This document shows positions 47,213 to 58,045 of a stretch of DNA of 64,000 nt, one piece after another (the stretch's first letter is position 1; the number at the start of each line of letters is the position of its first letter). This DNA comes from Heterobilharzia americana (taxonomy: Eukaryota; Platyhelminthes; Trematoda; Strigeidida; Schistosomatidae), in contig OX104127.1 of NCBI GenBank assembly GCA_944470555.2, positions 98,356,708 through 98,420,707 of the forward strand, given 5' to 3'. Below the pieces are notes generated by a model. The model ran no database searches, was not told where the DNA came from, and worked only from the letters and a program-made list of their open reading frames with translations. The position numbers and the translations under genes were made by a program.

Positions 47213-47294
47213 ATGAACACTCAACTTTTACAGAGCGTTTTATTTGTAGCGACTGTCATACTCACCTGTTTGAATACAGTAAAGAGTGAACCAG
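47213..47294 (+). CDS. micro-exon gene, exon 1, signal peptide
   Basis: ATG with donor CCAG|GTATGT, 82 nt, leaves in phase 1. Encodes 27 residues: MNTQLL, a hydrophobic core LFVATVILTC (residues 10-19), then a likely cleavage site after NTVKS. The ATG is chosen because upstream ATGs (47169, 47200) lead to stops and only this frame gives a signal peptide and matches the downstream phase. Confidence 0.85.
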
Positions 47295-49916
47295 GTATGT
47301 GAGATTTTCCTTGGTATTCTTTTTATTCAACATGTTAACACACTGAGAAACTGAAAGGACTACTATAAGTAGTCTGTCTATAAACCCACAAAATGCTATT
47401 TTAGATAAATTAATAGTTTGTTAGATAAGTTAGTCAAAATTAGAGCGAAGTGTCACATTACATCATCACATCATACAAATAATTTCGGCTATCAGTATGA
47501 GTTAATGAACAAAATGTTTAACTGTCAGCGACTGCCAAGTCACGAAAATATATTCAAAGACTAGATGAAAAATTTTTAGAGTGAATTTTGTGACTATTGT
47601 TCATTTTTTGGATATTTTTGAAGCTAACCCAAAACATAAAAAAGATGTATTTATCAAATAAAATAAATGTTATTCTCCAATTTATTCTACAGGGAAAAAG
47701 AATGTAGGACTTGATCCTTATGACTTTGGTGGTGAGTACTTATTTTAATTTAATAATAACGATGGTATGAACATGCAAGGCATTTGCTCTCTGAAATCTA
47801 CTAGACATTGGTTTTCACTTTTTAAATATCAGTTTTAGTATCCTCAGACTATAATCTGTGCCCTGTGGTGAATATTGATACTGTCGACCTAGAAACTGTC
47901 CCCCCTCCCCCAAATGAAACCAATAAACAACAGGAATGTAATATGATGCAGTGCATTATAAGTACTCCATTAACATTTCCATTCATCGGAAATTTATTCA
48001 TTCTACAAGTACACATAAGCCACAAATGAAAATATGATTTTAGGTTGGGATTCCTCATGGACTGAAGTCAGTTAGAGGGACACTGGAAGTCTGGGAGCAC
48101 TGGGCAGCTGTTTCGTCCTTATATGGGACTCTTCAGCAGTGCTCACCCGTAACCACACCCGTCAGGGGTCGAACCCAGAACCTTCAGGTTGCATGGTAAG
48201 CACGTTACCATTGAGCCGCTGGGTCGCAGTCCAATGGTCCACATTTTCTACTTCTGTTCTGGGCGGGGTCAAGGGTGTTCGCTGCTGAGGAGTCCAATGC
48301 TAGGGCGAAATGGATATCCAGTGCTCCGAAGTTTCCAACGTTCCTCCAACTGATGTCAGTTCATGATGAATTCCAACCTAAAATCAATTTATCTGCCTTC
48401 ATAAACCTCAAGATAGAAAATATGATTTATCGAAGATGTTAAATAAATTAACACGAATCCCTTCCGCATCAAGAAAAAATATACGCTTGCGAAATCTGCA
48501 CACTGTACAAGGTCTACAATATCGTAGAAACGAAGGATCACAGATTCGGTCCAACGTTATGCATTACAGTTCATGACCTTCACCTGGTCGTTGACGTTAG
48601 ATAAATCTAGGGGAAAAGAAGATTTATCTCTACTCAGCACTAGAATAACCGTAACAAATAAGGAAGGTTTTTACTGACTGATAAAAATATAGAACACATT
48701 TACATCCGACAAAGAATAATACTGAAACTTGTTCGTAGATGAACATTGGCTGCGGTTTGGTTTAATCTAAAAATTTTTTAATCCATATTTAGGTGTCCAT
48801 AAAACTGTCGGTTATCACCTTTTTCAGTATTTTTTAGACGTTCCAGTGCATACTGCATAAAATTGCGTTAAGTTCTTTGTAAGAATGTATGACAGCGTGT
48901 TGTTGATAGCGAAAGTAAATATCGGTTTAGTGAACGCTTCAGCCAGTATATGCCATTCGTCCTCTATTGGAAGACAAGAGCAACAGAAGAGACGCTGTGG
49001 AAGATGGCTTATCGAAGAAGTACCCATATACAGAGTGTTTTCTACTGGAACTTTATTCCATAATAAGTACGCTTTACGAGTGACATACTGCTGAATATTG
49101 CATTATTACTTATATGAAATTTTCATTTACAGATGAGAAGAAAGAGAAATCAAAACCGGGTAAGCACATATTTTAAATTATTTTACGCTAACTGATAGTC
49201 TTTTTGTTCTATGATGCATATTTCAGACACGCTTTACAAGTGTTGTTTTGCTGCATATTAAGTTGCTTTTAATATGAAACATTTAGTAGATTTTCAAAAC
49301 GGTATTTTCTTTCTGTTTTCCGTACATTTTTACTTTACAGAGGTGAAGAAAGTGACGCCAAAACCAGGTGAGTTTATGACCCACCGCGCACATTCCAAGT
49401 GTTGTGTAACACAACAAATGGAAGCATTTTCCTTCGTTAACATAAATATTTATCCAAAAACGATTGCAAAGTAAGCTTAGTATAAGTTAAAATACATTTC
49501 GAAAGCATGATACCTTTGTAATAAGCAACTTATTCAGGCAGGAGAAGGGATAGTTAAGCAGTAACAAATGAGGGTTGAGCCTACCGTATTCACTACAATT
49601 TAGAACAACACAGATGAATTTCTATGAAAAATTACAGTTTCACTTAGTCTCATACATCCGCACCATTTTATTTGTTGCAACATGCTAGTGGTCATTGAGT
49701 GCTTAAAAATAACAAAATAAACTTATTTTCTTGATCTTTAATGTTCTGGTATATTAACTTTACAGAAGCAAAGAAAAAGAAACTCAAGCAATGTAGGTAT
49801 TTAGGTCGATTGCAGCTAATTTTATTGTAATTACACTACTGAATGCTAACTTGACCGGTGTTACTCATAGATTTATCATTGCTGAAAACTTCTAGTAAGG
49901 CTGTTGGCAAAGCAGC

Positions 49917-49962
<46 letters not shown>

Positions 49963-52900
49963 TGGAGTAAGACAATTCAAAGTTGAAAAGTCAAAAGCAA
50001 TGAACTGGTTTCTAATTTTAAGGTGTACTTTGAACCTATTTAGATCATAAAGGATGCATTTATTTTTTGTGCTCAGATTTCATCGATGATAAGATCAAAA
50101 TGCTTTTGGTTTGTTAATTGTGTAATAATTTGAAATGCTTTTTATCTACAGCTGAAAGCAAGCGAAGTAAACGATGTGAGTTAACATTACAGTCCACATA
50201 ACTTTATCGTTTAACAAGATGCATTTGAGTATTTTCAGTATTATTGAAGGCTAAGGTGAAATATATGGTAAGATGTCAACCTGTTAGCTAATGTATATAT
50301 TTCATATGCAGTAAACTACATGAATTTCAAAATTTATGCAAATCCTCGTGTTGCTGTTGGATATATGACTCTAAGAAACCTTCACAAACTCTGACGCCTT
50401 AATGTGGACATTTTTTATAGAATAAAACGCCCATACAAATGAAAATAACTACTGGAATGATATTATCTCAAAAGATCAAGTTAAAGTTTTCTCTTTATGT
50501 CACCGATCACCAGGTTGTTTTTAATTTTTGGGATAAGCGGTATGTGTGTAGTGAAATGAATGGTTTCGCTTCTGATTTGTTATTATTTCCGTACAGATGT
50601 ATTCTGCTTTCTGTATTGCAAACACAGAATGATCGAATTTTTCGAGGAGTAGAAAATGAACACGAAATTTTATTTAGGGAAATCGTATTTAGTCTCTTCT
50701 ACTATTTCAAGCTGTGACTTATCAGTCCCGTTGCAATAAAAATTAATTCTCTTGGAATACTATAACGTTTGCATTTAATAGACTCACACTTTCTGAAGTG
50801 GAACACTTAAATGGTCACTTTATAGGATTTTACTTCCACAGGATTTCAGTCTAATAAGGCTGATATGCTTAATTGACTGAAGTCACAGTTTTCAAAGCTG
50901 AATTGTGAATTCCATAGACAAGCAGCAGAAAGTTGGGCATAATTTTTATCATAACTGGTTTCTTCGGAGAATTTATACAGCAGCAGTTTAGGCTCATTTC
51001 TTTTAATGAATGCTTCTAACTATCGGGTACTTGCACGAAAGCTAATATACATGAGTAACTGCCATGGTTATAAACACCTCTTAAACTTTTAGTTGTTGTT
51101 GTATTATCTAAGGAAATAAATAGAACTGTTTTCCCCTGCGTAAAATGATTGCTTCTGCTTTTTTTCAATAGCTTCAAGCAAAGAAAAGAAAGGAGCTAAA
51201 TGTAAGTTGTATACTGGGTTAAAACGTTTCTTATGCACAAAATATTTGGTGATTATTTTTTGTTTTATAACTGGTTAATAGGCAATGACACATCACATTG
51301 ATGTTATAGACCAAAATAACCTTGATGATATTGGTAATTAGGCTATTTTACTGATGTTTACTACTCAGATAACTGTAAAATCTTGTGATTCCATAATATA
51401 CGCAGGTGTTTCTCTTCTTTTCAAGCATCTTTGTCTCCATGAATGACATAAATATTGTCGTTTAGCTTTTCCTGATGTGATACTCTTACAGTTAGTATAC
51501 AATTACTCAAATTTAAACAGCGTTCTGAACTAAACTCACAGGAAGGTATATTCTTGGTAATTATAGCAAGAACTCAGGCGTACATGTACTAACTGCTTTT
51601 AAAAGTAAGGTATGTCAAACCAATATTCAATACGTTAAGTGTGTAGTTCGAATAGTTTGAGTGATGAGTTTTATAGATTGCCAAGCTTCTGTCAACAGTT
51701 TTGTATGTCTTCAGAATCAAAGTTTACGACAGTGGTTACTTCTCAGTAATTAACAACTAAAACAAATCTTAGTGACTTGAAAATGCTACAAGTTAATTAA
51801 CTATTCATAGAATGGTTTGCAAATGTATACCAAACGTTACTGCACGAACTTCAACAGACACATAAAATTAATGTAATAGTTACTTCGGTTTCATATAAGT
51901 AATGTTTTCCTATCAGTTAGTATACAAGTGAAGCAGTAGGTGAAATGGCAAACTTTTAAAGCCCGAATGAATGATGTCTCCAAGTTTCTGTATCCAAAAT
52001 CAATGATAATCGGAACATTTCTAATAATTTACATGGTGTATACTTTCAAAAAGACAAAGGGATGTAAATCAAGAAGCATACAATATTTCAGATACAATCG
52101 TTTACCAACTAAAGCAATAAAAGTGGGCGAAAGGTCAGGCAAGGTTCTTAGATATGACTAACTGGTTTATACTGATGACAGATTCAACACTATATTCAAC
52201 TTGAACAACAGTTTTGAGTTCATCAGAAGAATGATATTTCTGTTTCTCAGTTATGTAGTCACTTACCGTACTAAAATAGAATCATCAGTTTGCAAATGAT
52301 TTACAGATTGCACGGTCCACGCTGACATTTCTCACAGCTGAGTAATTTTTCAACTGTTGTGTCAACAGTTTCCGTTGGTGATTACCCAGACAAGATTACA
52401 AAGCGTAATCTCTAACACAAAAGTTATATCAACTGACGAAATATACTAATGTTCAGTTTTATGCTTTTTTGGTCATAAATTGAGCTTATTGTTTCGTTGT
52501 TTTACTTTCTTTTATCAATAGCATCTTCATCTACCGTGACCATTGGTACGTGTTGTTGAATGATATTATCAGACACAGCTTTTACGATTCATTATAATTA
52601 TTTTAGCATGCTGATATGCTGAGCCACAGTTTTACTAATATTCGCATATGAAATGTCTTTTATTATGGTTTTTCGAGGACATAAACTGTGCATAATTTTG
52701 ATTATTGATTTATCGAAAGGATATCTTTCGTTGTGAATCTTACAATATCTCAGCGTCATGAAGAAATGCATTTATCAAATGTTTAGCGGTCTTCACTTTG
52801 TTACCTGGTTTGTTGTCTTCAAATGAATCAAGTATAAAGACCATATAACGAGACATCATCAACGCACTTATTTTTATCACGTTCTACACGTGTGTATACA

Positions 52901-53076
52901 TGGCAGTAGGTCTTAGGCATGCACTATTAGGTATGAATTAATATAACTATTCTTTCGTCATGAGCTATTTTCATTTTGTTTTATTGGTTCATTTCTGAAT
53001 GCACTTTTGATATATTTTAGGAAGCTCAGTTTTGTTCATGATAACACCAATTATCGCATCAAGGTTCCTGTTCTAG
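47213..53076 (+). CDS. micro-exon gene (MEG-type), secreted or surface Lys/Ser-rich protein
   Basis: Nine exons: 47213-47294, 47693-47731, 49133-49159, 49341-49367, 49766-49792, 50152-50175, 51172-51201, 52522-52545 and 53021-53076. All introns are GT-AG with good consensus. Joined, they give one 336-nt frame, 111 residues. Exon 1 encodes a signal peptide; exons 2-8 (39, 27, 27, 27, 24, 30, 24 nt) are multiples of three, each in phase 1-1; exon 9 encodes a hydrophobic C-terminus and the stop. This is the defining layout of schistosome MEGs: a larger first exon with signal peptide, central symmetric micro-exons and a terminal exon. Known MEG products are secreted by oesophageal glands or tegument and vary by exon skipping. 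The central part is very basic (Lys/Ser/Glu/Pro), likely disordered. I cannot assign a numbered MEG family; the peptide is not one I recognise. Exon 9 is slightly less certain than exons 1-8. Confidence 0.85.
47693..47731 (+). CDS. micro-exon gene, exon 2 (39 nt)
   Basis: Acceptor TTTATTCTACAG, donor GGTG|GTGAGT, phase 1-1. Adds GKKNVGLDPYDFG, the only acidic or aromatic segment of the mature protein. Confidence 0.85.
48040..48385. mobile_element. inverted SINE with two hammerhead arms, in MEG intron 2
   Basis: The ends are inverse: TTAGGTTGGGATTCCTCATG at the left, and 'tcatgatgaattccaacctaa' at the right. The left arm (to about 48,257) reads on the minus strand as A box (CGGCTCAATGGTAACG), B box (GGTTCGACCCC) and hammerhead. 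The right arm carries a plus-strand hammerhead (CTGAGGAGTCC...GGGCGAAA) whose stem III region has diverged. Resembles the Sm-alpha family in parts; the foldback arrangement recurs at 10.4-11.1 and 19.3-19.6 kb. Confidence 0.7.
48095..48144 (-). ncRNA. almost intact hammerhead ribozyme
   Basis: Minus strand: stem I GAGCACUG pairs perfectly with CAGUGCUC (8 bp). The core is CUGAAGA, stem II GUCC/GGAC with loop CAUAUAA, and GAAA. Stem III is the palindrome CAGCUG, and the cleavage-site C is present. The single departure is U16.1, which is C here, leaving an A.C mismatch at the base of stem III. That change normally lowers or abolishes cleavage. Confidence 0.7.
49133..49159 (+). CDS. micro-exon gene, exon 3 (27 nt)
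   Basis: Acceptor TTTTCATTTACAG, donor CCGG|GTAAGC, phase 1-1. Encodes DEKKEKSKP. First of three equal-length Lys-rich repeats. Confidence 0.85.
49341..49367 (+). CDS. micro-exon gene, exon 4 (27 nt)
   Basis: Acceptor TTTTTACTTTACAG, donor CCAG|GTGAGT, phase 1-1. Encodes EVKKVTPKP, clearly related to exon 3 (xxKKxxxKP). Confidence 0.85.
49766..49792 (+). CDS. micro-exon gene, exon 5 (27 nt)
   Basis: Acceptor ATTAACTTTACAG, donor CAAT|GTAGGT, phase 1-1. Encodes EAKKKKLKQ, the third repeat unit. From here the split codon changes from G.. to T.., so the junction residue becomes Ser. Confidence 0.8.
49921..49956 (+). repeat. (TA)18 microsatellite in MEG intron 5
   Basis: Perfect TA repeat, followed by CATATATGG. 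Likely length-polymorphic. Confidence 0.9.
50152..50175 (+). CDS. micro-exon gene, exon 6 (24 nt)
   Basis: Acceptor CTTTTTATCTACAG, donor CGAT|GTGAGT, phase 1-1. Junction Ser, then ESKRSKR. Confidence 0.8.
51172..51201 (+). CDS. micro-exon gene, exon 7 (30 nt)
   Basis: Acceptor GCTTTTTTTCAATAG, donor AAAT|GTAAGT, phase 1-1. Junction Ser, then SSKEKKGAK; related to exon 6. Confidence 0.8.
52522..52545 (+). CDS. micro-exon gene, exon 8 (24 nt)
   Basis: Acceptor TTTCTTTTATCAATAG, donor ATTG|GTACGT, phase 1-1. Encodes SSSSTVTI, a Ser/Thr-rich stretch suited to O-glycosylation or to a GPI attachment region just before the hydrophobic tail. Confidence 0.75.
53021..53076 (+). CDS. micro-exon gene, terminal exon 9
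   Basis: Acceptor GATATATTTTAG, TAG stop at 53074-53076. Completes Gly, then SSVLFMITPIIASRFLF, a hydrophobic C-terminus that could be a short membrane anchor or a GPI signal. A competing acceptor at 52606 (ATTTTAG) would end the protein after two residues. No AATAAA was found shortly downstream, only AATAAT-like sequence near 53,140. Confidence 0.65.
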
Positions 53077-56000
53077 AATATACCTTCAGGAAGATCAATT
53101 ATTTAAAAAAATGTAGTGATCAGTTTTACTCCATATTCTTTAATAATAGTTTTGAACAAAAGCTTCCTGTTATTTATTTGGCCTTCTCACTATACATTTT
53201 ATGTGTTTCTGATCACTAACTCTATTCTGTGGTAGATAATGTCACAATTTCATAACGTTAGTACTACTTGAACTATTTACCACTAGATTAGCAAATTAGA
53301 AATACTGGTGTGATTGTTTTCCCAAGAAATTCATGACCAAATCTATTGTTCAACAATTAACAAGATGCTCGAGTTACGCAAACAATCCATAATGCTAGAT
53401 TTTTCCGCAGTAAGGTTCCGTATTATTAAACAACAGTGAATAATAAGTTGCAAACCTCTATTTAGGAGGTATCTATCAAAGTACCTTACAGTGAGTGGGT
53501 CAACAGGACAACAGCAAGGCTGTGTGCAAGGCAAATGAAAAGAGAATATTAAGGACGCCCGTATGTTCCTACGATGAAGCAAAAACTTGAGGTAAACAAA
53601 TACCGAAGGTAATATAGAATATTAGGGAGCAACGAATAGGATCCCAACACCATCATGAACCGGAAACTTAAGGAAAAACATGAATTATGTTTTAATGTAA
53701 AGTTTACACACAATGATAGTTTATTATTTAGGTAATAATTCCACCAAAATTGCTGCCTGTGGTCCCACCATCAGTTGAAATATTTGAGCAACATTTGTTA
53801 AAATAATAACTTATCAATGTGTGTAAACTTTGCATCGAAAATTTACTGGTAATTCATTAATCCATTCCACAACGCACAAACGTTTATTGATACGAGAATT
53901 ATGCTATTCAATAATAGCAAGCAGCATACAACTAAAGATATACAAAAATGCAAGATTAAAATTACAGACGGTATACATGTACAAGTTAGGAAGTGAAGTA
54001 ACATTTGGTAACTGTTTGCTATCAGGACTGCTGGGTTAGTGGACTTTACCTATACTTAAGGTATGAGGTGAAAATATGACATCCGAGTTCAACTTACCTA
54101 ACACGGCGGTTGACTTCAAATCGTATCTACTTCGAAATGCTTAAGCTTTCAACTTATTTGTGCTGTACAGTATGTTTTAAAGCAGTCTGCTAAAGAGGCT
54201 TTTCCCATAACATAAAAGCATACTTGATCCCTAACCAATGCACAATATGAATTCATTTATAGATTATAAAATGAGATTAGATAATAACTTCTCAGGTTTA
54301 CGTCACAAACATCATTGAAAATGATAGCATCCAACGTAGATCTATTGTTTGGATTGAAAAAATTTATGTGATAAAGAAATCATAACTCATCATTCAATGA
54401 AAGACGCCTAAAGTTTCTTCACCAAACTCATTTATGTGGTGACGAAAGTTTATTTGGAGAATTTATGAAGTTATGATTAGTTATTCAAAATTTAAGCAAA
54501 AGATTACATCATATCTCTTGTTGTAAAATTGATAAATGTCTGCTTGATGTTCAGTTGTGTGACTGTACATATATTCCAAAAATGTCTACAAACCTATTGT
54601 CAGATTCGCCATTACTTGGAAGTTTATTTAGTCAAACCTGAGTTGTTATCGTTGGATAATAGGACTTAATTGTTTAAGCTTTTTGAATCTAGATTTCGTG
54701 TGCGTTTCGCACTCATCAGTAACTTGTGCATGCACTCTCTTGGATTTACGCTTTCCTTCGCATATAGTAACTTTTTTCACTCTATACCAGAGTCAAAGAT
54801 GCCATCACTAATCTAAGATTTCATTACTCACCCTTCGCATGACAAGATTTTGTACACAGATTGCTTTACTGTATATTGATGAATAAGCTGACCCCTTCAA
54901 CATTTAGTTAGGATTCTTGAATCCTGCTTGATTAGGAAACTGTTAAATATATAACTGAATCAATCGTTCTTTAAAATTTGAAGATGTTTGTTATTCAAAT
55001 AGAATGAAGCTGTTTAACTGATACCAATCTAATGAAATAGTTAATTTTTAAAGTCATAAATTTACGCTTAGTAATATTTATGGTATTTGTATAATGAAAT
55101 TTTTGAGTGTTGCACTTGAGTGTAGCTTTTTACATCCAGATCATTTACTAGACGCAGTGACAACCATGCAACTAGAGAGCTCTTATATAAATTTTTCTTA
55201 CGAACATATTATAAACTGTAAATTCACTGTTTAAACATGTGTTATCTGGAGGTTGTTTAAAATAAACGTCATTTTAAGCAGTGTTAAATAGTTTACTGTA
55301 TGACTGCGTAAAATGTATGGAGAGGCAAAGGTTTAGGTTCGAGTTGTTTACTACGGAAATTTTATTTCAAAAAAGCTATCATAAATGCAACGCAGAAGAA
55401 TAGCTTTCCGTTTGAAAGTAAAATAGCAATTGTATGCTATTTATATTTATTTTGTACTCGTAGGTGTTCAAAGTGGTGACAATATGAGTAGCAGGATTCT
55501 ACTTATTTCTGCTAAAATCACGGTTTATCGAATGAAGTGCTTCCTTGGTTTTACTGCAACTTTCTACACGTTAGATACTTCAGAAGAATCACTTTAAAAA
55601 TTGACGATTATTATTGGCGAATAAAACAGCGAATGAATGTTGCATCATCTGCAAAACTGTGAAATTTTTGTCTTAATCTATTTCTTAGTCGTATTTGCAT
55701 ATACATTCAGAAATACGGTTTAGAAAGTGTGAGAAGGTTCCTACAGTGGTCTTGTGGACATTATGAATCTAATTGACGAGGTTATTGAAACAAATAAGTC
55801 GGCAAGATAGGTTATGAAACCAACCATCAAAAATTTACTCCTTGAAGAACGACAAAATACTTAGAATTGAGTTTCTGTTTATGTCAATATGTAGCGAAAT
55901 CTCTTGTGCAAACAGTTTTTCATAGAATGCATCATATTACAAGCATGATACATAAGTAGTTTTGGTGAAGTATTTTCAGAAATATTCAGAAACATATTCC

Positions 56001-56719
56001 TTTCGTTGAAATTGGATCTGTTTCTTGTAAAGGCTCTCTAATAGCACGTTAACAATCAGTTCCACAGCTTAGGTAACTTGTTTTACCCAAAAGTCTGAAG
56101 TCAACCAAAAAGACAGTATCAATAAATTGCATCTAAAGAATGGTCAACTAAGTACAATGCCAAAAAAGATTGTATATTTAAACGAAGGATGATTTCATAA
56201 TTTCGTCTGACGATAAAATATTATTAACCCAAATGACCTCATGTTTATGTACGCTACTAGATGAAAAAAGTTAAATTTAATAAAATTATGGGTGATTTAA
56301 TATTGGACAATAGAGAATATACTTTCGATGTAAGGGATAAAAGGCTTATGGAAGCTAATGACCCTCATGACATATAGGTAAAAGAGTAATACTTTGGAGG
56401 AAGATAAATATATAAATAATAAACAAATAGAATTCTGGGGGGCTTTTACTATCCATGTAGTCAGTTTCCAAACATGCAATTAGAATTAATGTTTTATAAT
56501 TAAGTATTATGCATTATCTAACTATTTGGCTAGTTGTCGTGTTAAAAGTGTGACAAACCACACGGGCAGGTATCATTACATACAGTTATTAGTTCTCAGG
56601 AATTTATCATATTGAAGTTAGTGCTGATGATGTCGTCCAGAAGGGTGATGAAAGCTTCACAACCCAGCTCAGAGAACAAAATACAACCAATTTATCAGTT
56701 TAAAAGCAACTTTCACCGT
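53077..56719. other. no recognisable gene
   Basis: The first part is probably the 3' UTR of the micro-exon gene. Further on, CTCATCAG at 54712-54719 is the complement of CTGATGAG; with nearby GTGCG/CGCAC it looks like a hammerhead relic with two extra bases after stem II. The short minus-strand segment ending at a GTAAGT near 54,095 is too weak to call an exon. Confidence 0.4.
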
Positions 56720-57000
56720 AGGTTGGCTTTAGTAGGAGAACCAATGAAAAATTGAGAACACTGGACAGATGTTCTATCTTAATTTGGGACTCTTCGAAAA
56801 CGCGCACGCTTAACCAAGAAACCCAAAGTTATCACGTCTCATGAAAAGCATATCACCATTCAGCGACATGTTGGAATTTAATAGTCTACTAGTTCCTACT
56901 GCCGAATAGTAGTCTCAAATTAGGAAGGTACAGTTGTTCAGTGCTCCAAGGCTTTTCGTAGCTCTCTAGCTGACGTCAGTGCGTGATAGAGATCACATTC
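56720..57000. mobile_element. heavily decayed inverted SINE
   Basis: Blocks 'gtaggttggctttag', 'acactggacagatgttctatc', 'tgggactcttcg' and the closing 'ctagctgacgtcagtgcgtgat' follow the order of the SINE at 48,040 but with many changes. No ribozyme core survives. Confidence 0.4.
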
Positions 57001-57710
57001 AGAATATTTGGCTGCCTAATACTTGACTAAGTTCTGTTCTGTAACAGAATTTTTAAATGATTTCAGTAGTTATGGTCACGATATTCTCTCTATTAACAAA
57101 TATGTCAAAACAACATGTTTCTCTGTCTTCTGCACATACTTTTGTTAAGCACGCAGTTAACGAAGTCCCATGTTAACTCTCAAGTGTGTTATCATACCAG
57201 AAGCTTTATGGAACTTATCTAGTTTCAAAGCTAGGGCTGCTTCATCGCAAATACCAGTATACATAGTGGTTGTCATTAGCATGCTTTTGTCAAAGAACAC
57301 TAGAATTTCATGGTGACTTCTCAAAGTTAAGTGCAGCCAACAGCAATTTACATGAAACATTTTGTAAGCAATTTTTTATCAGCATGCGTATAAATTTGTC
57401 AGCAATGTAAATGCTTGCTGACGCAATCCAAATTTAGAACCACTGAAGTTGAAAAATAGGCATCGTACACTTTTGATCCGCATCTGTAAACGCGTAATAC
57501 TTCTCATGGCAAGTCAAAGGTTCTTTATGATTGACGGTTCTATAATTAAAATTATAACAAAGCATAAGACACATGTATATTCCATATCATATCAAATGAC
57601 TACTAGGATATAACAAGTAGTGAAAGGTATTTAACAAGTTACCAGTCATTCAAAAGACATCGTTTTACTGTCTGTCTCTATATCAAGGGGAGGATGTTAC
57701 AGTGCGCAAT
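57001..57710. other. upstream of the exon at 57,711, no gene seen
   Basis: No recognisable coding sequence; presumed 5' flank of the gene beginning at 57,711. No clear TATA box was seen. Confidence 0.35.
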
Positions 57711-57806
57711 ATGATTACCAAGATCTTCAGAAGTTGTAGATCTCTGAAGCCTTTTAAAACCGTCAGTTTGCTTCGAAGTTTCAGTAAAAAGCAAGTGAAT
57801 CAACGT
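57711..57806 (+). CDS. first exon of a probable mitochondrial protein gene
   Basis: ATG, 32 codons, then CGT|GTAAGT in phase 0. The peptide has no acidic residue in its first 30, is rich in Arg, Lys, Ser and Leu (starts MITKIFRSCRSLKPFK, ends KKQVNQR), and could form a basic amphipathic helix. These are the hallmarks of a cleavable mitochondrial presequence. The mature part is not identified. An ATG at 57694 gives a short out-of-frame peptide. The next exon may be at 57,935 or beyond the window. Confidence 0.55.
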
Positions 57807-57934
57807 GTAAGTATCACATGAGCTAAAGTGACAAAAACCAATAAGATATTCTACTCTGCAGAGCTCTAGAAATAGTCAAGGCCATCGTAAATATAAGTAA
57901 ACGATTATATTTTGTATATATTTTAACGTTGCAG

Positions 57935-58045
57935 TATACCTTTTTTAATCTTACCGCCCTTTCTGGTTACCGAGGAACTGAGCAAACATCAGGGGTAGAA
58001 ACTGAAATTTGTTCTTCGAGTGCCCATAAATATATACATATATAA
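57935..58045 (+). CDS. possible second exon after the presequence exon
   Basis: The acceptor TTTTAACGTTGCAG is followed in phase 0 by 36 open codons (YTFFNLTALSGYRGTEQTSG at the start) and TAA at 58043-58045. If used as the last exon, the product would be 68 residues. A GTAGAA at about 57,995 could serve as donor instead. The acceptor is good, the coding character moderate. Confidence 0.25.
   Translation, partial: YTFFNLTALSGYRGTEQTSGVETEICSSSAHKYIHI

Noticed and set aside
48150..48240. tRNA-like sequence with A and B boxes (several places)
   Set aside because: There is no acceptor stem or anticodon arm; these are promoter parts of SINEs, not tRNA genes.
54690..54720. Hammerhead-like CTGATGAGTGCG...CGCAC on the minus strand
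   Set aside because: Stem II is good, but two extra bases separate it from the GAAA, which breaks the core; kept only as a note on that region.
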